Positions 35,572-44,445 of a DNA stretch of 64,000 nucleotides are shown here, piece after piece. Both the position numbers and the translations under genes were made by a program. Under the pieces are notes generated by a model. That model was not told where the DNA came from and searched no databases. It worked only from the letters and a program-made list of their open reading frames with translations. Position 1 is the stretch's first letter. Every line of letters starts with the position of its first letter. Source of the DNA: Hyphomonadaceae bacterium BRH_c29 (GTDB lineage: Bacteria; Pseudomonadota; Alphaproteobacteria; Caulobacterales; Hyphomonadaceae); contig LADW01000089.1 in NCBI GenBank assembly GCA_000961695.1, positions 62,001-126,000 on the forward strand, in the 5' to 3' direction.

Positions 35572-36222
35572 CTATTGCAGCGTTCCGCCTTCGGGGCCAG
35601 CGGAATCCATTTTCAGAAGCGTGATCAGCATGTCCGCGCGATCCTTCAGAGTCGCCGCTTCGAGGAGAGCCTGTTTCTCCATGACCGAAAAAGGACTGCC
35701 CGCCGCGAGCGCATGAATGAGCGCATGAAAAGGCGCGACTTCAACAGCGCTCCAGTCGGCGTCCATGTCCTGTCCTGCCGCATATTCGCGAAGCGTCGCG
35801 ATCAGCAAAGCGCGCGCGGGAAGTCCCTCATCCATCTCGGGCCGCAGGTCATCGGCATAAGCCGACCAGTCCGGGCGCACCTGCCGGTAGGGTGTGGTCA
35901 CGTCCAGTTCCTGAACGATCCGGAACCGGGCGATGCCGGCCAGCGTAATCAGGTAACGCCCGTCATCGGTCTCCGAATAAGACGTGATACGCCCCGCACA
36001 GCCAATTCCGGCAAGGTCCGGCTTCTGCGGGTTCCCTCCGGTGCTCTGCACCATGCCGATCAGCCGGTTTCCCGCCATCGCATCGTCCACCATGTTCAGG
36101 TAGCGCGGCTCAAAGATGTTCAGCGGCAGCTGGTAGTGCGGAAACAAGACAACACCCGGCAGCGGGAACACGGTGAGCGTTCCCGGCAGCTGGTCCAATG
36201 AATGATAGGCTTGTGCGCTCAT
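35572..36222 (-). CDS. Lon N-terminal (substrate-binding) domain protein
   Basis: 216 residues with only the Lon N-domain: [44 protein letters not shown], followed by [29 protein letters not shown] and a helical bundle. There is no AAA+ or protease domain, so it is not a protease itself; it may be an adaptor or chaperone-like factor. A GGAG site precedes the ATG. Follows cnoX by 42 bp in the same operon. Confidence 0.9.
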   Translation of the reverse strand: MSAQAYHSLDQLPGTLTVFPLPGVVLFPHYQLPLNIFEPRYLNMVDDAMAGNRLIGMVQSTGGNPQKPDLAGIGCAGRITSYSETDDGRYLITLAGIARFRIVQELDVTTPYRQVRPDWSAYADDLRPEMDEGLPARALLIATLREYAAGQDMDADWSAVEVAPFHALIHALAAGSPFSVMEKQALLEAATLKDRADMLITLLKMDSAGPEGGTLQ

Positions 36223-36264
36223 ACGGCTCTCCGGGCTGATGGGACTATGCCGGAGGGAGCCGCC

Positions 36265-37152
36265 TCAGGCAAACATCAGGGAGGCAAGCCGCCGGCGGCC
36301 TTCCACCGTTGCGGCATCCGTCGGACCCGCCGCTTCGAAGACCTGCAGCAGTTTCTCCTTCGCCTTGCCCTCTTCCCAGTCCATCTTGGCGCCGAGAATG
36401 ATCAGAAGGTGGTCGACTGCATCGCCATAGCGCTGCGCGGCGGCGTATGCCTCAGCAAGCTCGAAGCGCTTGGCATGATCGTCCGGCGCCGCCATGACCG
36501 CATCCAGAAGCGCGTCGAATTCGTCAGCGGCCGGGGCGTCGTCCATCATCTCGATGGCCATGCGCACGCCTTTGACGGCCGTGTCATGCTTCTGGCTTTC
36601 CGGCACCATGTCGAGTGTCGCGCTTGCGCGTTCCTTGTCGCCATTGGCGAGGTAGCAGCGGGCAAGACCGGCAATCGCGGTGACATTCTCCGGGTCATGC
36701 TGGATCACAGCCGCATAGATCTGCGCGGCGGTGGCAATATCACCGGCCTGGCTGGCAGCTTCCGCCTGGACCAGCGCATCGGCGATCTCCTTGGCGGAAT
36801 CGGTTCCGGAGACGAGCTTCTCGATAAAGCTGCGCACCTGGCCTTCCGGCAGGGCGCCCATGAAGGCATCGACCGGGCGGCCCTTGTCGAACGCGTAGAT
36901 CGCCGGGATGGAGCGCACGCCCAGCTGTCCGGCATATGCCGGGTTCTCGTCAATATTGATCTTTACCAGCCTCACAGCGCCCTTGTGGCTGTCGACCACC
37001 TTCTCGATCACCGGGCCAAGCTGGCGGCACGGGCCGCACCATGGCGCCCAGAAGTCGACAATCACGGGCTGGTCATTCGACGCCTCGACGACGTCTGCGA
37101 TGAAGTCCTGGTCGGTGCTGTCTTTGGTGTACAGCGCGGCGGCATCAGCCAT
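36265..37152 (-). CDS. cnoX: Thioredoxin-TPR co-chaperone CnoX (YbbN)
   Basis: 295 residues: an N-terminal thioredoxin domain with intact WCGPC (Cys39, Cys42) in VIVDFWAPWCGPCRQ, then TPR-like helical repeats. CnoX proteins protect substrates from over-oxidation and hand them to GroEL or DnaK. E. coli CnoX lacks the first Cys, whereas this one keeps both, as in Caulobacter, so it may be redox active. AAAGGA precedes the ATG. First gene of the operon; 230 bp separates it from divergent lolA. Confidence 0.9.
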   Translation of the reverse strand: MADAAALYTKDSTDQDFIADVVEASNDQPVIVDFWAPWCGPCRQLGPVIEKVVDSHKGAVRLVKINIDENPAYAGQLGVRSIPAIYAFDKGRPVDAFMGALPEGQVRSFIEKLVSGTDSAKEIADALVQAEAASQAGDIATAAQIYAAVIQHDPENVTAIAGLARCYLANGDKERASATLDMVPESQKHDTAVKGVRMAIEMMDDAPAADEFDALLDAVMAAPDDHAKRFELAEAYAAAQRYGDAVDHLLIILGAKMDWEEGKAKEKLLQVFEAAGPTDAATVEGRRRLASLMFA

Positions 37153-37382
37153 GGCAATAATCCTTTAAAAGCTGGCCGAAAGATGGGCGTTCACGGGCTG
37201 CTTCGCAAGCGGAACCGCAGCATCACGTGCCTGTTCATATGCCAAGCGGCTTTCGGCGCATTTCCGCCCCAAGCTGAACGGAGGCCAACGAAAAGCGGCC
37301 AAAATACCTTGATCCCGCCCTGTTTAGCCGGGGTTCAGGCGTCTAGATGTAAGCCTAAGGTCACAACAAGGAGACCCGTTCG

Positions 37383-38042
37383 ATGAAGACCAAACTCGCT
37401 GCCCTGGTTGCTGCTGTCGCCCTCGCCGGCGCGCCCCTTGCGCTGGCACGTCAGGGTTCACCCGAAGCGGCCCCGATGAAGATCACCGCGGCCCCGGCAA
37501 CCCTGACGGCGGCCCAGCGCACCACCCTGCTGAAAGAAGTCGCCGCCTCCATGGAGAAGGTGAAGACAGCCTCAGGCCGGTTCGACCAGCTTTCGCCCGA
37601 CTTCACGGCGACCACCGGCACGTTCGCCATTTCCCGGCCCGGCAAGGTTCGCTTCGACTATGACGACCCCACGCCGCTGCTGATCGTGTCCAATGGCACG
37701 ACCGTCGCGATGCAGGATTCCGAACTGGAAACCACCGACCGCGTCCCGCTCAGCTCGACACCGCTCTCGCTATTGCTGGACGACAATCTCGATTTCGCCT
37801 CCGAAGCCGAAATCCTCGATGTCAGCAATGAGGGCGACAATGTCTCCATCACGCTCAGCGACCCGGACGGTGAAATGGACGGAACGCTGACCCTGCTGTT
37901 CGCAGGCGCCGACCACGACCTCACCGGCTGGCGCACGACAGACAGTGCCGGCAATGTCACCGACGTCAAACTGCACGATGTCGTCACCGGCAAGAAACTC
38001 AATCCGCGCCTCTTCATCGTGAAGGACTTCGACGACGAATAG
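37383..38042 (+). CDS. lolA: LolA-like outer-membrane lipoprotein carrier
   Basis: 219 residues. Signal peptide MKTKLAALVAAVALAGAPLALA, with the LolA core (MEKVKTASGRFDQLSPDFTATTGTFAISRPGKVRFDYDDPTPLLIVSNG) clear: F-x-Q ... G-x-F-x-x-x-R-P-G-x-x-R-F-x-Y. The protein shuttles lipoproteins across the periplasm from LolCDE to the outer membrane. AAGGAG lies 9 nt upstream. The ftsK-lolA-xthA order is usual in relatives; here amt and the cnoX operon have come between ftsK and lolA. Confidence 0.9.
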   Translation: MKTKLAALVAAVALAGAPLALARQGSPEAAPMKITAAPATLTAAQRTTLLKEVAASMEKVKTASGRFDQLSPDFTATTGTFAISRPGKVRFDYDDPTPLLIVSNGTTVAMQDSELETTDRVPLSSTPLSLLLDDNLDFASEAEILDVSNEGDNVSITLSDPDGEMDGTLTLLFAGADHDLTGWRTTDSAGNVTDVKLHDVVTGKKLNPRLFIVKDFDDE

Positions 38043-38349
38043 GCCGCGTCACTACAGATCACCCTTTGTACCGCCCCGGTGGAATTCCCCTCCGGGGCGA
38101 GTACTGCGCCGACACAGCCAAGCAGATAACACATAATTTACTTGAAAATTTTCCCCGTAGTGACATCTTTGCAACTGTAGACACACGGCCTACCCCGCGC
38201 AGCACCCCGACCCCCCCGCTGTGAAACACCGTGATGTCACCGCCGGAGCCTTCCCCTACCGGCGAGACGTTGGAAACCGCGTCAGGCGCGTCCGAACCCC
38301 CCGCGTTCGGGCGCGTTGACGTTTTCGGGAACGGTGCTAGGCAGCGCGG
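38043..38349. other. Intergenic region lolA-xthA with terminator hairpin
   Basis: CGCCCCGG (38072-38079) and CCGGGGCG (38092-38099) form an 8-bp hairpin 30 bp after the lolA stop, a likely terminator without a T-run. An AT-rich stretch near 38130-38165 containing TTGAAAATTTTCC could be promoter DNA. The rest is GC-rich with no reading frame of coding character. Confidence 0.55.
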
Positions 38350-39156
38350 ATGTCAAAATCCCTCAAGATCGTCAGCTGGAACATCAACTCGGTCCGCCTG
38401 CGCGCGCCGAACGTTGAAGCCTTCGTCACCGCGGAAAAGCCGGACGTGGTCTGCCTGCAGGAGACCAAGTGCCAGGACGGGGAGTTCCCCGAGAAGATCT
38501 TCCGCGAGATGGGCCTGAAGCACCTTGTGCTGAACGGGCAGAAGGGCGGCCATCACGGCGTCGCCATCGCCTCGCGCCTTCCGCTGGAGCGGATTGAGGC
38601 ACCGGAGCTTTGCCGCGAAGGCCATTCCCGCGCCATTGCCGCGCGGGTTGCCGGGATCGAAGTGCACAATATCTACCTGCCCGCAGGCGGCGATGAGCCG
38701 GACCCGGTCAAGAACGAGAAGTTCGCCCACAAGCTCGATTTCCTTGAGCGCCTCGGCCCGGCCTACAAGAAGCAGACGTCAACGCCGCGCGTCCTGGTGG
38801 GTGACCTCAACGTCGCCCCGCACGAGAACGATGTCTGGTCGCACAAGCAGCTACTGAAGATCGTCTCGCACACGCCGGAAGAGGTCGAGCTTCTGGAAGC
38901 GTCCCGCAAGCAGGCCAAGTTCGCTGACATTGCCCGCCTCGCCGTGCCGGACGAGCAGAAGCTCTATTCCTGGTGGAGCTACCGGGCGAAAGACTGGGCC
39001 GCCTCCAACAAGGGACGGCGCCTCGATCATATCTGGATGAACCCGGCAGCCCTGGCAGAGACAAAAGTGGACTCCTACCAGGTCCACCTCGCCTGGCGCG
39101 GCGGCTGGAAACCTTCCGACCACGCCCCGATCAGCGTAAAGATCAAAGCCGGCTAA
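38350..39156 (+). CDS. xthA: Exodeoxyribonuclease III
   Basis: AP endonuclease / 3'-5' exonuclease of base excision repair, 268 residues. Catalytic features are LKIVSWNINSVRLR (Asn), VVCLQETKCQD (metal Glu), VHNIYLPAGGD (Tyr), RVLVGDLNVAP (Asp, Asn) and the terminal GGWKPSDHAPISV with Asp-His. Start 38350 fits the family. The stop codons of xthA and the convergent GNAT gene interlock within 4 nt. Confidence 0.95.
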   Translation: MSKSLKIVSWNINSVRLRAPNVEAFVTAEKPDVVCLQETKCQDGEFPEKIFREMGLKHLVLNGQKGGHHGVAIASRLPLERIEAPELCREGHSRAIAARVAGIEVHNIYLPAGGDEPDPVKNEKFAHKLDFLERLGPAYKKQTSTPRVLVGDLNVAPHENDVWSHKQLLKIVSHTPEEVELLEASRKQAKFADIARLAVPDEQKLYSWWSYRAKDWAASNKGRRLDHIWMNPAALAETKVDSYQVHLAWRGGWKPSDHAPISVKIKAG

Positions 39157-39599
39157 ACCGCTGGTCGCCAGGCATAGTGACACTTTGCGCGCCGGTGATA
39201 CGCATCCGGCTCAATGCTTGTCAGCACAAAGCCCTCGCGCTCATAAAACGCCCGCGCCCGCTGATTGGTTTCATGCGTGGTCAGGACGATACCCTCCGGC
39301 ATCAGACCTTTCGCATGGTTCAGAAGCGCCAGACCGGCACCCGCGCCTTTGGAAGCCGGGTCCACGAAGAGCTGGTCAATCCGGGACTCTTCCGGAACCA
39401 GTGCCAGGAAGCCCGCAGGTTTGCTGTCGCGCTCCGCAACATACAGCGCCCAGCGTGATGCTGCCTCCTGATGGAAGCGCGCCCGGACACCCTCGCGGGA
39501 AAGATCTGTTTCGTTCGAAATGCCGATCGACTGCCAGCTGTCATACCAGAGATCGGCCAATGCCGGATAATCCGCAGGCGTCGCAGGCCGGATGATCAC
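39153..39599 (-). CDS. GNAT family N-acetyltransferase
   Basis: 148 residues. MIIRPATPADYPALADLWYDSW at the start, IDQLFVDPASKGAGAGLALLNHA (acetyl-CoA site, with Q/R-x-x-G-x-A degenerate to KGAGAG) and NQRARAFYEREGFVLTS at the end. Substrate unknown. It overlaps the cenR-like response-regulator gene by 4 nt (ATGA), so it is translated together with that regulator. Confidence 0.85.
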   Translation of the reverse strand: MIIRPATPADYPALADLWYDSWQSIGISNETDLSREGVRARFHQEAASRWALYVAERDSKPAGFLALVPEESRIDQLFVDPASKGAGAGLALLNHAKGLMPEGIVLTTHETNQRARAFYEREGFVLTSIEPDAYHRRAKCHYAWRPAV

Positions 39600-40282
39600 G
39601 GCTGCAGGCGATAGCCACCCGCATCGGTCAGCAACAGGCGGGCATGCGCCGGGTCCGGCTCGACCTTCTGGCGCAGGCGATAGATGTGCGTTTCCAGCGT
39701 GTGCGTCGTAACGGCGGCGTTATAGCCCCAGACCTCTGCCAGCAACTCATCCCGCGCAACCGGCTTGCCGCCGGCGCGGTAGAGGTATTTCAGGATGTTG
39801 GTTTCTTTCTCGGTCAGCCGGATTTTCTTCTCGTCCTCTGTGACGAGCAGTTTCATCGCGGGACGGAATTCATACGGCCCGATCTTGAAGGTCGCGTCTT
39901 CCGATTGTTCGAAACTGCGCAGATGCGCGCGAACACGCGCCAGAAGAACCGAGAACTTGAACGGCTTGGTCACATAGTCATTGGCGCCGGATTCGAGGCC
40001 GAGGATCGTGTCGGCGTCGCCATCCTGACCGGTCAGCATGATGACCGGCGCGCGTACGCCCTTCTGCCGCATGATCTTGCAGGCCTCCCGGCCATCCATG
40101 TCCGGCATGTCCACGTCGAGCAGGATCAGGTCGATCCGCTGGCTGGTCGCCATTGCGATGCCTTCATTGGCATTCACGGCCTGCAGGGTTTCGAAACTGT
40201 CGTGCAGCTCGAACTGTTCGGCGAGTGCTTCGCGCAGGTCTTCATCATCGTCGACCAGCAGGATCGTTTTCTTGGCAGCCAT
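39596..40282 (-). CDS. cenR: OmpR-type response regulator, CenR-like
   Basis: 228 residues from MAAKKTILLVDDDED. Receiver domain with acidic pocket Asp11-Asp13, phospho-acceptor Asp56 in LILLDVDMP and Lys in DYVTKPFKF; C-terminal winged helix with IRLTEKETNILKYLYRAGG and VTTHTLETHIYRLRQKVE. This matches the Caulobacter envelope regulator CenR as I remember it, including a downstream L,D-transpeptidase neighbour; CenK, its kinase, is not here. GGAG lies 7 nt upstream. Start 40282 is preferred over an upstream in-frame Met that would add 24 residues. Confidence 0.78.
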   Translation of the reverse strand: MAAKKTILLVDDDEDLREALAEQFELHDSFETLQAVNANEGIAMATSQRIDLILLDVDMPDMDGREACKIMRQKGVRAPVIMLTGQDGDADTILGLESGANDYVTKPFKFSVLLARVRAHLRSFEQSEDATFKIGPYEFRPAMKLLVTEDEKKIRLTEKETNILKYLYRAGGKPVARDELLAEVWGYNAAVTTHTLETHIYRLRQKVEPDPAHARLLLTDAGGYRLQP

Positions 40283-40381
40283 GCGACTCTCCGGTTCAAA
40301 GTGAGTGCTGCTTCTATCCTTATCGGATTGCGATGCCATAAGAATGTAACGCACGTGAGTTCACAAGAGCGGGAGGATTCC

Positions 40382-40891
40382 GTGAGCGCAGATTTTGTGG
40401 CCCATGCCGATGGGCGTTTCCTTCTGGCCGGACGCACAACGCGGTGTTCGGTCGGGCGCAGCGGTGTGATTGCCGCAGACGAGAAGCGGGAAGGCGACGG
40501 CGCCTCGCCGATTGGAACCTGGCCGATGCGGCGCGTCTTCTACCGGCCAGACCGGACCCGGCCGCCGAAAACGCTGCTGCCGCTGGTGGCGCTGGTCCCG
40601 GAAGACGGCTGGTGCGATGCGCCGGAAGATCCGCTCTACAATCGCTGGGTCAAACTGCCTTACGCCGCCAGCCATGAGAATCTCTGGCGGGAAGACCATG
40701 TCTACGACGTGATCGTGGAGCTGGGTTACAATGACGATCCGCCCGCGCCCTTCCATGGCAGCGCCATCTTCCTGCACCTTGCCCAGCCGGACTGGGGGCC
40801 GACCGCTGGGTGCGTGGCGGTGACGATGGAGGATATGCTTGAGATACTCAGACTATCCGCGCGCGGGTCTGAGATCGAAATCCAAACCTAG
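40382..40891 (+). CDS. L,D-transpeptidase family (YkuD domain) protein
   Basis: 169 residues starting at GTG 40382, with GGGAGG 6 nt upstream. The catalytic motif is HGSAIFLHLAQPDWGPTAGCVAVT (His and Cys as in H-x(n)-GC-[VIL]-A/R). No signal peptide is visible, which is unusual for a peptidoglycan cross-linking enzyme and also typical of the ErfK-like short family. Divergent from cenR across 99 bp, suggesting a link to envelope control. Its stop interlocks (CTAG) with that of PLPBP. Confidence 0.83.
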   Translation: MSADFVAHADGRFLLAGRTTRCSVGRSGVIAADEKREGDGASPIGTWPMRRVFYRPDRTRPPKTLLPLVALVPEDGWCDAPEDPLYNRWVKLPYAASHENLWREDHVYDVIVELGYNDDPPAPFHGSAIFLHLAQPDWGPTAGCVAVTMEDMLEILRLSARGSEIEIQT

Positions 40892-41547
40892 ATACGCGCC
40901 CCGAACAGGGCAGAGCCGACCCGGACATGCGTCGAGCCAAAACGCGCCGCCGTCACATAGTCCGAACTCATACCCATGGAGAGCACGCTCAGGCCGAGGG
41001 ATTTGGCGAGATCAGCGAGCAGGGCAAAGTGCGGACCCGCAGGTTCGTCCACCGGCGGGATGCACATCAGGCCCTGAACCTCGAGGCCCCTGCTCCGTGC
41101 ATACTGTAGCAGCTCCTGCACATCGGACGGCACGACCCCGGCCTTTTGCGGCTCCTCACCCGTGTTCACCTGGATCAGGACGGGCAGGGCGCGGCCCACT
41201 TTCGCCATCGCCTTGACCAGCGCATCGACGAGCTTTGGCCGGTCCACTGTCTCGATCACGTCGAACAGACGGACGGCATCTTCCGCCTTGTTGGTCTGCA
41301 AGGGGCCGATCAGATGCAATTCAAGATCCGGGTAAGCGCCCCGGCAGCCAGCCCACCGGGCTTCTGCCTCCTGCACCCGGTTTTCGCCGAACACACGCTG
41401 CCCGGTGGCGAGGATGTCCGCGATCGCCGCTTCAGGCTGTGTCTTGGTCACCGCCACCAGCACAGGTGGCGGCGTGGCTGCGTCAGAAAGTTCGGCCAGA
41501 ACGGCCTCGCGGCGCTTGGCAATGGAGAGCGTGTCGGTATCAGTCAT
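40888..41547 (-). CDS. Pyridoxal-phosphate homeostasis protein (YggS/PLPBP)
   Basis: 219 residues. Fold-type III PLP protein: VLVAVTKTQPEAAI holds the PLP-binding Lys, FGENRVQEAEARW and LHLIGPLQTNKAE follow, and the C-terminus has LSMGMSSDYVTAARFGSTHVRVGSALFG. Members control vitamin B6 pools and have no known catalytic reaction. The start codon shares the tetranucleotide CATG with the divergent ThiE-like gene, so the two begin face to face. Confidence 0.92.
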   Translation of the reverse strand: MTDTDTLSIAKRREAVLAELSDAATPPPVLVAVTKTQPEAAIADILATGQRVFGENRVQEAEARWAGCRGAYPDLELHLIGPLQTNKAEDAVRLFDVIETVDRPKLVDALVKAMAKVGRALPVLIQVNTGEEPQKAGVVPSDVQELLQYARSRGLEVQGLMCIPPVDEPAGPHFALLADLAKSLGLSVLSMGMSSDYVTAARFGSTHVRVGSALFGARI

Positions 41548-42181
41548 GATGATGACGCAGGAAGACCGAAACCGCGCCGAACGCAAGCTCCGCGCAGCCG
41601 GGCGGATCGCCGCGCGGCATTTGCCAGCTGGTCTGCCGCCGGTCCTCTACCTGACAGATGTTGACCGCACACCCGACCCGGTGACCACGGCGAGCCGCCT
41701 GCCAGCCGGTTGGGGCGTCGTTTACCGGCACTACGATCACGGTAACCGACACATCACGGCCTTACGGCTCGCCCATGTCTGCAGGAAGCGGCACCTTAAA
41801 CTCCTCATCGCGGGCGATCCGGTCACGGCAATTGCGGTCGGGGCAGACGGCGTGCACTGGCCCTTCGCAATGCGCCGCCAGGCCCGGCGCTGGCACGGCC
41901 GGTTCGCCATCATGACGGCCAGCGCCCACACGCCGGATCAGCTGCGGCAGCTACAGGATACGGGTTTTGATGCAGCGCTTCTATCGACCGCTTTCCCGTC
42001 CGCCAGCCCCAGCGCGCGCACGCCCCTCGGGGCCGCGCGTCTGCGCACACTGGCACGCGCCTCCAACCTCCCGGTCTACGCGCTCGGCGGCCTGAATGCA
42101 GATACGGCCCAATTGGCTACATCTGTTGCAGGCATTGCAGGAATCGAAGGAATTGAGGCCGTGTTCGGGCCTAGAACTTGA
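41546..42181 (+). CDS. ThiE/TenI-like thiamine phosphate synthase superfamily protein
   Basis: 211 residues if started at ATG 41546 (two more Met codons follow at once). It has LPPVLYLTDVDRTPDPV, LLIAGDPVTAIAVGADGVHWP and LPVYALGGLNADTAQLA, corresponding to the GADGVH-x and phosphate-loop GG regions of ThiE/TenI barrels. Several thiamine-phosphate-binding residues are not evident, so it may be TenI-like or have another role. The 3' end overlaps the convergent NtrZ-like gene by 11 bp. Confidence 0.7.
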   Translation: MMMTQEDRNRAERKLRAAGRIAARHLPAGLPPVLYLTDVDRTPDPVTTASRLPAGWGVVYRHYDHGNRHITALRLAHVCRKRHLKLLIAGDPVTAIAVGADGVHWPFAMRRQARRWHGRFAIMTASAHTPDQLRQLQDTGFDAALLSTAFPSASPSARTPLGAARLRTLARASNLPVYALGGLNADTAQLATSVAGIAGIEGIEAVFGPRT

Positions 42182-42629
42182 AGGCCGACTTCAGGCGAAT
42201 GCCGGTCTCGATCGCACGATCTTCCCACTGGGACACCGCATTCAGGTCATCCGCGCCAACGCTGACTTCACCACCGACCGAGAAGCGCGGCGTGATCTTG
42301 AACGTGGCACCAGCCTGCATTTCCTCGCGCGGCAGCGGCGAGATCGCAGCCGACGGGCGGGACAGTTTGTCGATGTTGAATTCCCAACGGTCAGAGCCGC
42401 TGAACTGCATCGAAATGTCTTCGGAAGGCGCCGCCTGCCAGACAGGGCGCGTGTCGGCGGGCTTGGTCACCGCGAACTGGCGATACCAGTCCACCTTGCC
42501 GGACTGGGTTTCGGACAGCTGAGGCGCTTCCATCGGCACGGTAGCGATGCGCGAATCTTCCTGCGCGGCAGCTGGCATAGCCAACACCGTCACCGTAATC
42601 GCACAAGAGAGCAAAAGCCCAAGCCGCAT
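42171..42629 (-). CDS. NtrZ-like periplasmic regulatory protein
   Basis: 152 residues from MRLGLLLSCAITVTVLAMPAAAQ, a clear signal peptide. The mature protein has DRWEFNIDKLSRPSAA, LPREEMQAGATFKITPRFSVGGEVSVGADDLN and ends IETGIRLKSAFKF, resembling NtrZ, which in Caulobacter restrains the NtrY kinase from the periplasm (family assigned from memory). The terminal Phe is also seen in beta-barrel proteins, so a small outer-membrane role is an alternative. AAAGG lies 10 nt upstream. Confidence 0.58.
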   Translation of the reverse strand: MRLGLLLSCAITVTVLAMPAAAQEDSRIATVPMEAPQLSETQSGKVDWYRQFAVTKPADTRPVWQAAPSEDISMQFSGSDRWEFNIDKLSRPSAAISPLPREEMQAGATFKITPRFSVGGEVSVGADDLNAVSQWEDRAIETGIRLKSAFKF

Positions 42630-42707
42630 AGTCCGCACCTTTCCCTGACACACATTAGGGGCCGGACTCTGTAAACAGAAGATTAATATTCCGACATGGG
42701 TGCAATT

Positions 42708-43874
42708 CTAACGCGATAGTGTGATTTCTAACACAATCCCGCGGCCCCCAAGTGCTCTGGGCGTCGCAATAGTTCCCGAATTCAGGCTATCATAGCGATA
42801 CCCGAGCGCGAGGCGTGCATTTTCATTAACCTTCCTGGCGATACCGGTGCGCCACGATTCGCCTTTAACTCCCGCCGAATCGTCGGTCGCTTCGCCATAT
42901 TCCGCGCCCCAGTCGAGCCCGAACGCCGTGTGCGTTACGCCCGCAGTCCAGGCCGAATAGTCGCCCGGCCGGCCATCCAGACCATTGTCACTGTTAAGCC
43001 AGCTCGCCCCAAACACTGTGTCCTTCCATTCGGCATTGGCCCCGGCAGACCATGTCTGCACCGTGCCAAAGGCCACGGGGGACGTCGGCGCCGCATCAAC
43101 ATCGGCCCGGCTATAGGCCGTGGCAGCCCGAACACGCACGCCGCTTTCCCGGAAGCGATGATTGAAGCTGACACTCGCTTCAGCCGCATTGCTCAGGCTG
43201 AATGCCGGCGTTCCCGGCAGGATCCTCACCGGATCACGGTCAAGTCCGCGCACATCCGCCTCAGGCGCGAAGGAAATCCCGCCTTTGAGGCCAATGATGC
43301 GCGGCGTGGTGAAAGACACCTTGGCGGCCGGTCCGGTCAGGTCGTGATCGGTTCGCACGATCGCGCCGCCATCCGGGTCGAGCCTCGGCGCATGCAGCGA
43401 CAGAGTGGAGAACAGCGACGGCGCACCTTCGGAAAAGCGCTTCGCCACGCCCTCATCCCGGCCGATGCGGACCTCGCCATAGCCGCCCTCTGCATAGACA
43501 TAGGCCGTTTGCAGCACACCGCGCGCACCATCGTCTTCCAGGCCGTCCGCCTGTGCGAGCCCGCTGAACGCCCCAGAGAGAACCGGAGAGCCGCTCGCAG
43601 GGTCGGCCACGATGCCCGAGAAGCCGGACCGCGCACCGTTATCCAGCTCTGCGTCCAGTTTCATCACGAGGCCCAGCTCCAGCCCGTTGTCGAGCACGCG
43701 ATTGGTATCGAACCCGAGGCCCAGCCGGTAGAGTGCCATCTCTTCAGCACCCGGCGCCAGAACAGCTGTCGCGTCTCCGGTCCACTTGGTTTCCCAGACA
43801 TCCCAGGCCTCCTGCGACAGCGCCGGCAGACACACACCGGCAGACAGGAAAGCCAGAAGGGTCAGACGTTGCAT
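42708..43874 (-). CDS. Outer-membrane porin
   Basis: 388 residues. Signal peptide MQRLTLLAFLSAGVCLPALS followed by beta-barrel strands: ALYRLGLGFDTNRVLDNGLELGLVMKLDAELDNG and VYAEGGYGEVRIGRDEGVAKRF, typical of alphaproteobacterial porins with the loop-3 region after RIGRD. The C-terminus ends VLEITLSR rather than the usual Phe. AGGAG lies 7 nt before the ATG. Single gene, with the DUF3576-leuS operon divergent from it. Confidence 0.85.
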   Translation of the reverse strand: MQRLTLLAFLSAGVCLPALSQEAWDVWETKWTGDATAVLAPGAEEMALYRLGLGFDTNRVLDNGLELGLVMKLDAELDNGARSGFSGIVADPASGSPVLSGAFSGLAQADGLEDDGARGVLQTAYVYAEGGYGEVRIGRDEGVAKRFSEGAPSLFSTLSLHAPRLDPDGGAIVRTDHDLTGPAAKVSFTTPRIIGLKGGISFAPEADVRGLDRDPVRILPGTPAFSLSNAAEASVSFNHRFRESGVRVRAATAYSRADVDAAPTSPVAFGTVQTWSAGANAEWKDTVFGASWLNSDNGLDGRPGDYSAWTAGVTHTAFGLDWGAEYGEATDDSAGVKGESWRTGIARKVNENARLALGYRYDSLNSGTIATPRALGGRGIVLEITLSR

Positions 43875-43978
43875 TTCGTACTCCTGCGGGTCCCAGCACA
43901 CATCAGTACTGGCGAGCCCAGACTCGTGTTGTTATACAAACGCCGGTCAACAAGATATTGCGCTCGGGAACTGTCCTC

Positions 43979-44407
43979 ATGAACAAATATGTCTTCTCCG
44001 CGGCAGCCGCTGCCCTGTTTGCGCTGGCCGGGTGCCAGTCCGGTGGCAAGCACGTCAACACAGACGCCCAGGTCGCCGCGAAGAATGTCGGCACGGTGAA
44101 CCCGTTCCTCTGGCGCGCTTCCCTCGACACTTTCGCCAACATGCCGGTTCAGAGCACCGATCCGATCGGCGGCCTGATCGTGTATGACTGGCAAAGTTTC
44201 CCGGGCTCCGCAAACGAGCGGATCAAGGTGACCGTCTACATCCTCGACACACGCCTTCGCGCCGACGGCATCAAGGTCTCCGTGTTCCGGCAGGTGAACG
44301 AGGACGGCACCTGGGTCGACGCAACTGTCGATCCGGAAACCGCGACCCAGCTTGAAAATGCGATCCTTGACCGCGCGCGGACCCTCAAGAATTCGCAACT
44401 CGGCTAG
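43979..44407 (+). CDS. DUF3576 lipoprotein
   Basis: 142 residues. [19 protein letters not shown] is a lipoprotein signal with Cys19. The mature part [35 protein letters not shown] and the tail [15 protein letters not shown] are the standard DUF3576 pattern. Function unknown; in most alphaproteobacteria this gene is placed directly before leuS, as here (38 bp), so it may share the leuS transcript. Confidence 0.88.
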   Translation: MNKYVFSAAAAALFALAGCQSGGKHVNTDAQVAAKNVGTVNPFLWRASLDTFANMPVQSTDPIGGLIVYDWQSFPGSANERIKVTVYILDTRLRADGIKVSVFRQVNEDGTWVDATVDPETATQLENAILDRARTLKNSQLG

Positions 44408-44445
44408 AAGCCGGTCTAATCAGACGACAATCAGGGGAGAGGCCA

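Noticed and set aside
38222-38230. GTGAAACAC as a third parS site
   Set aside because: Only one half of the palindrome matches, and the other half is absent.
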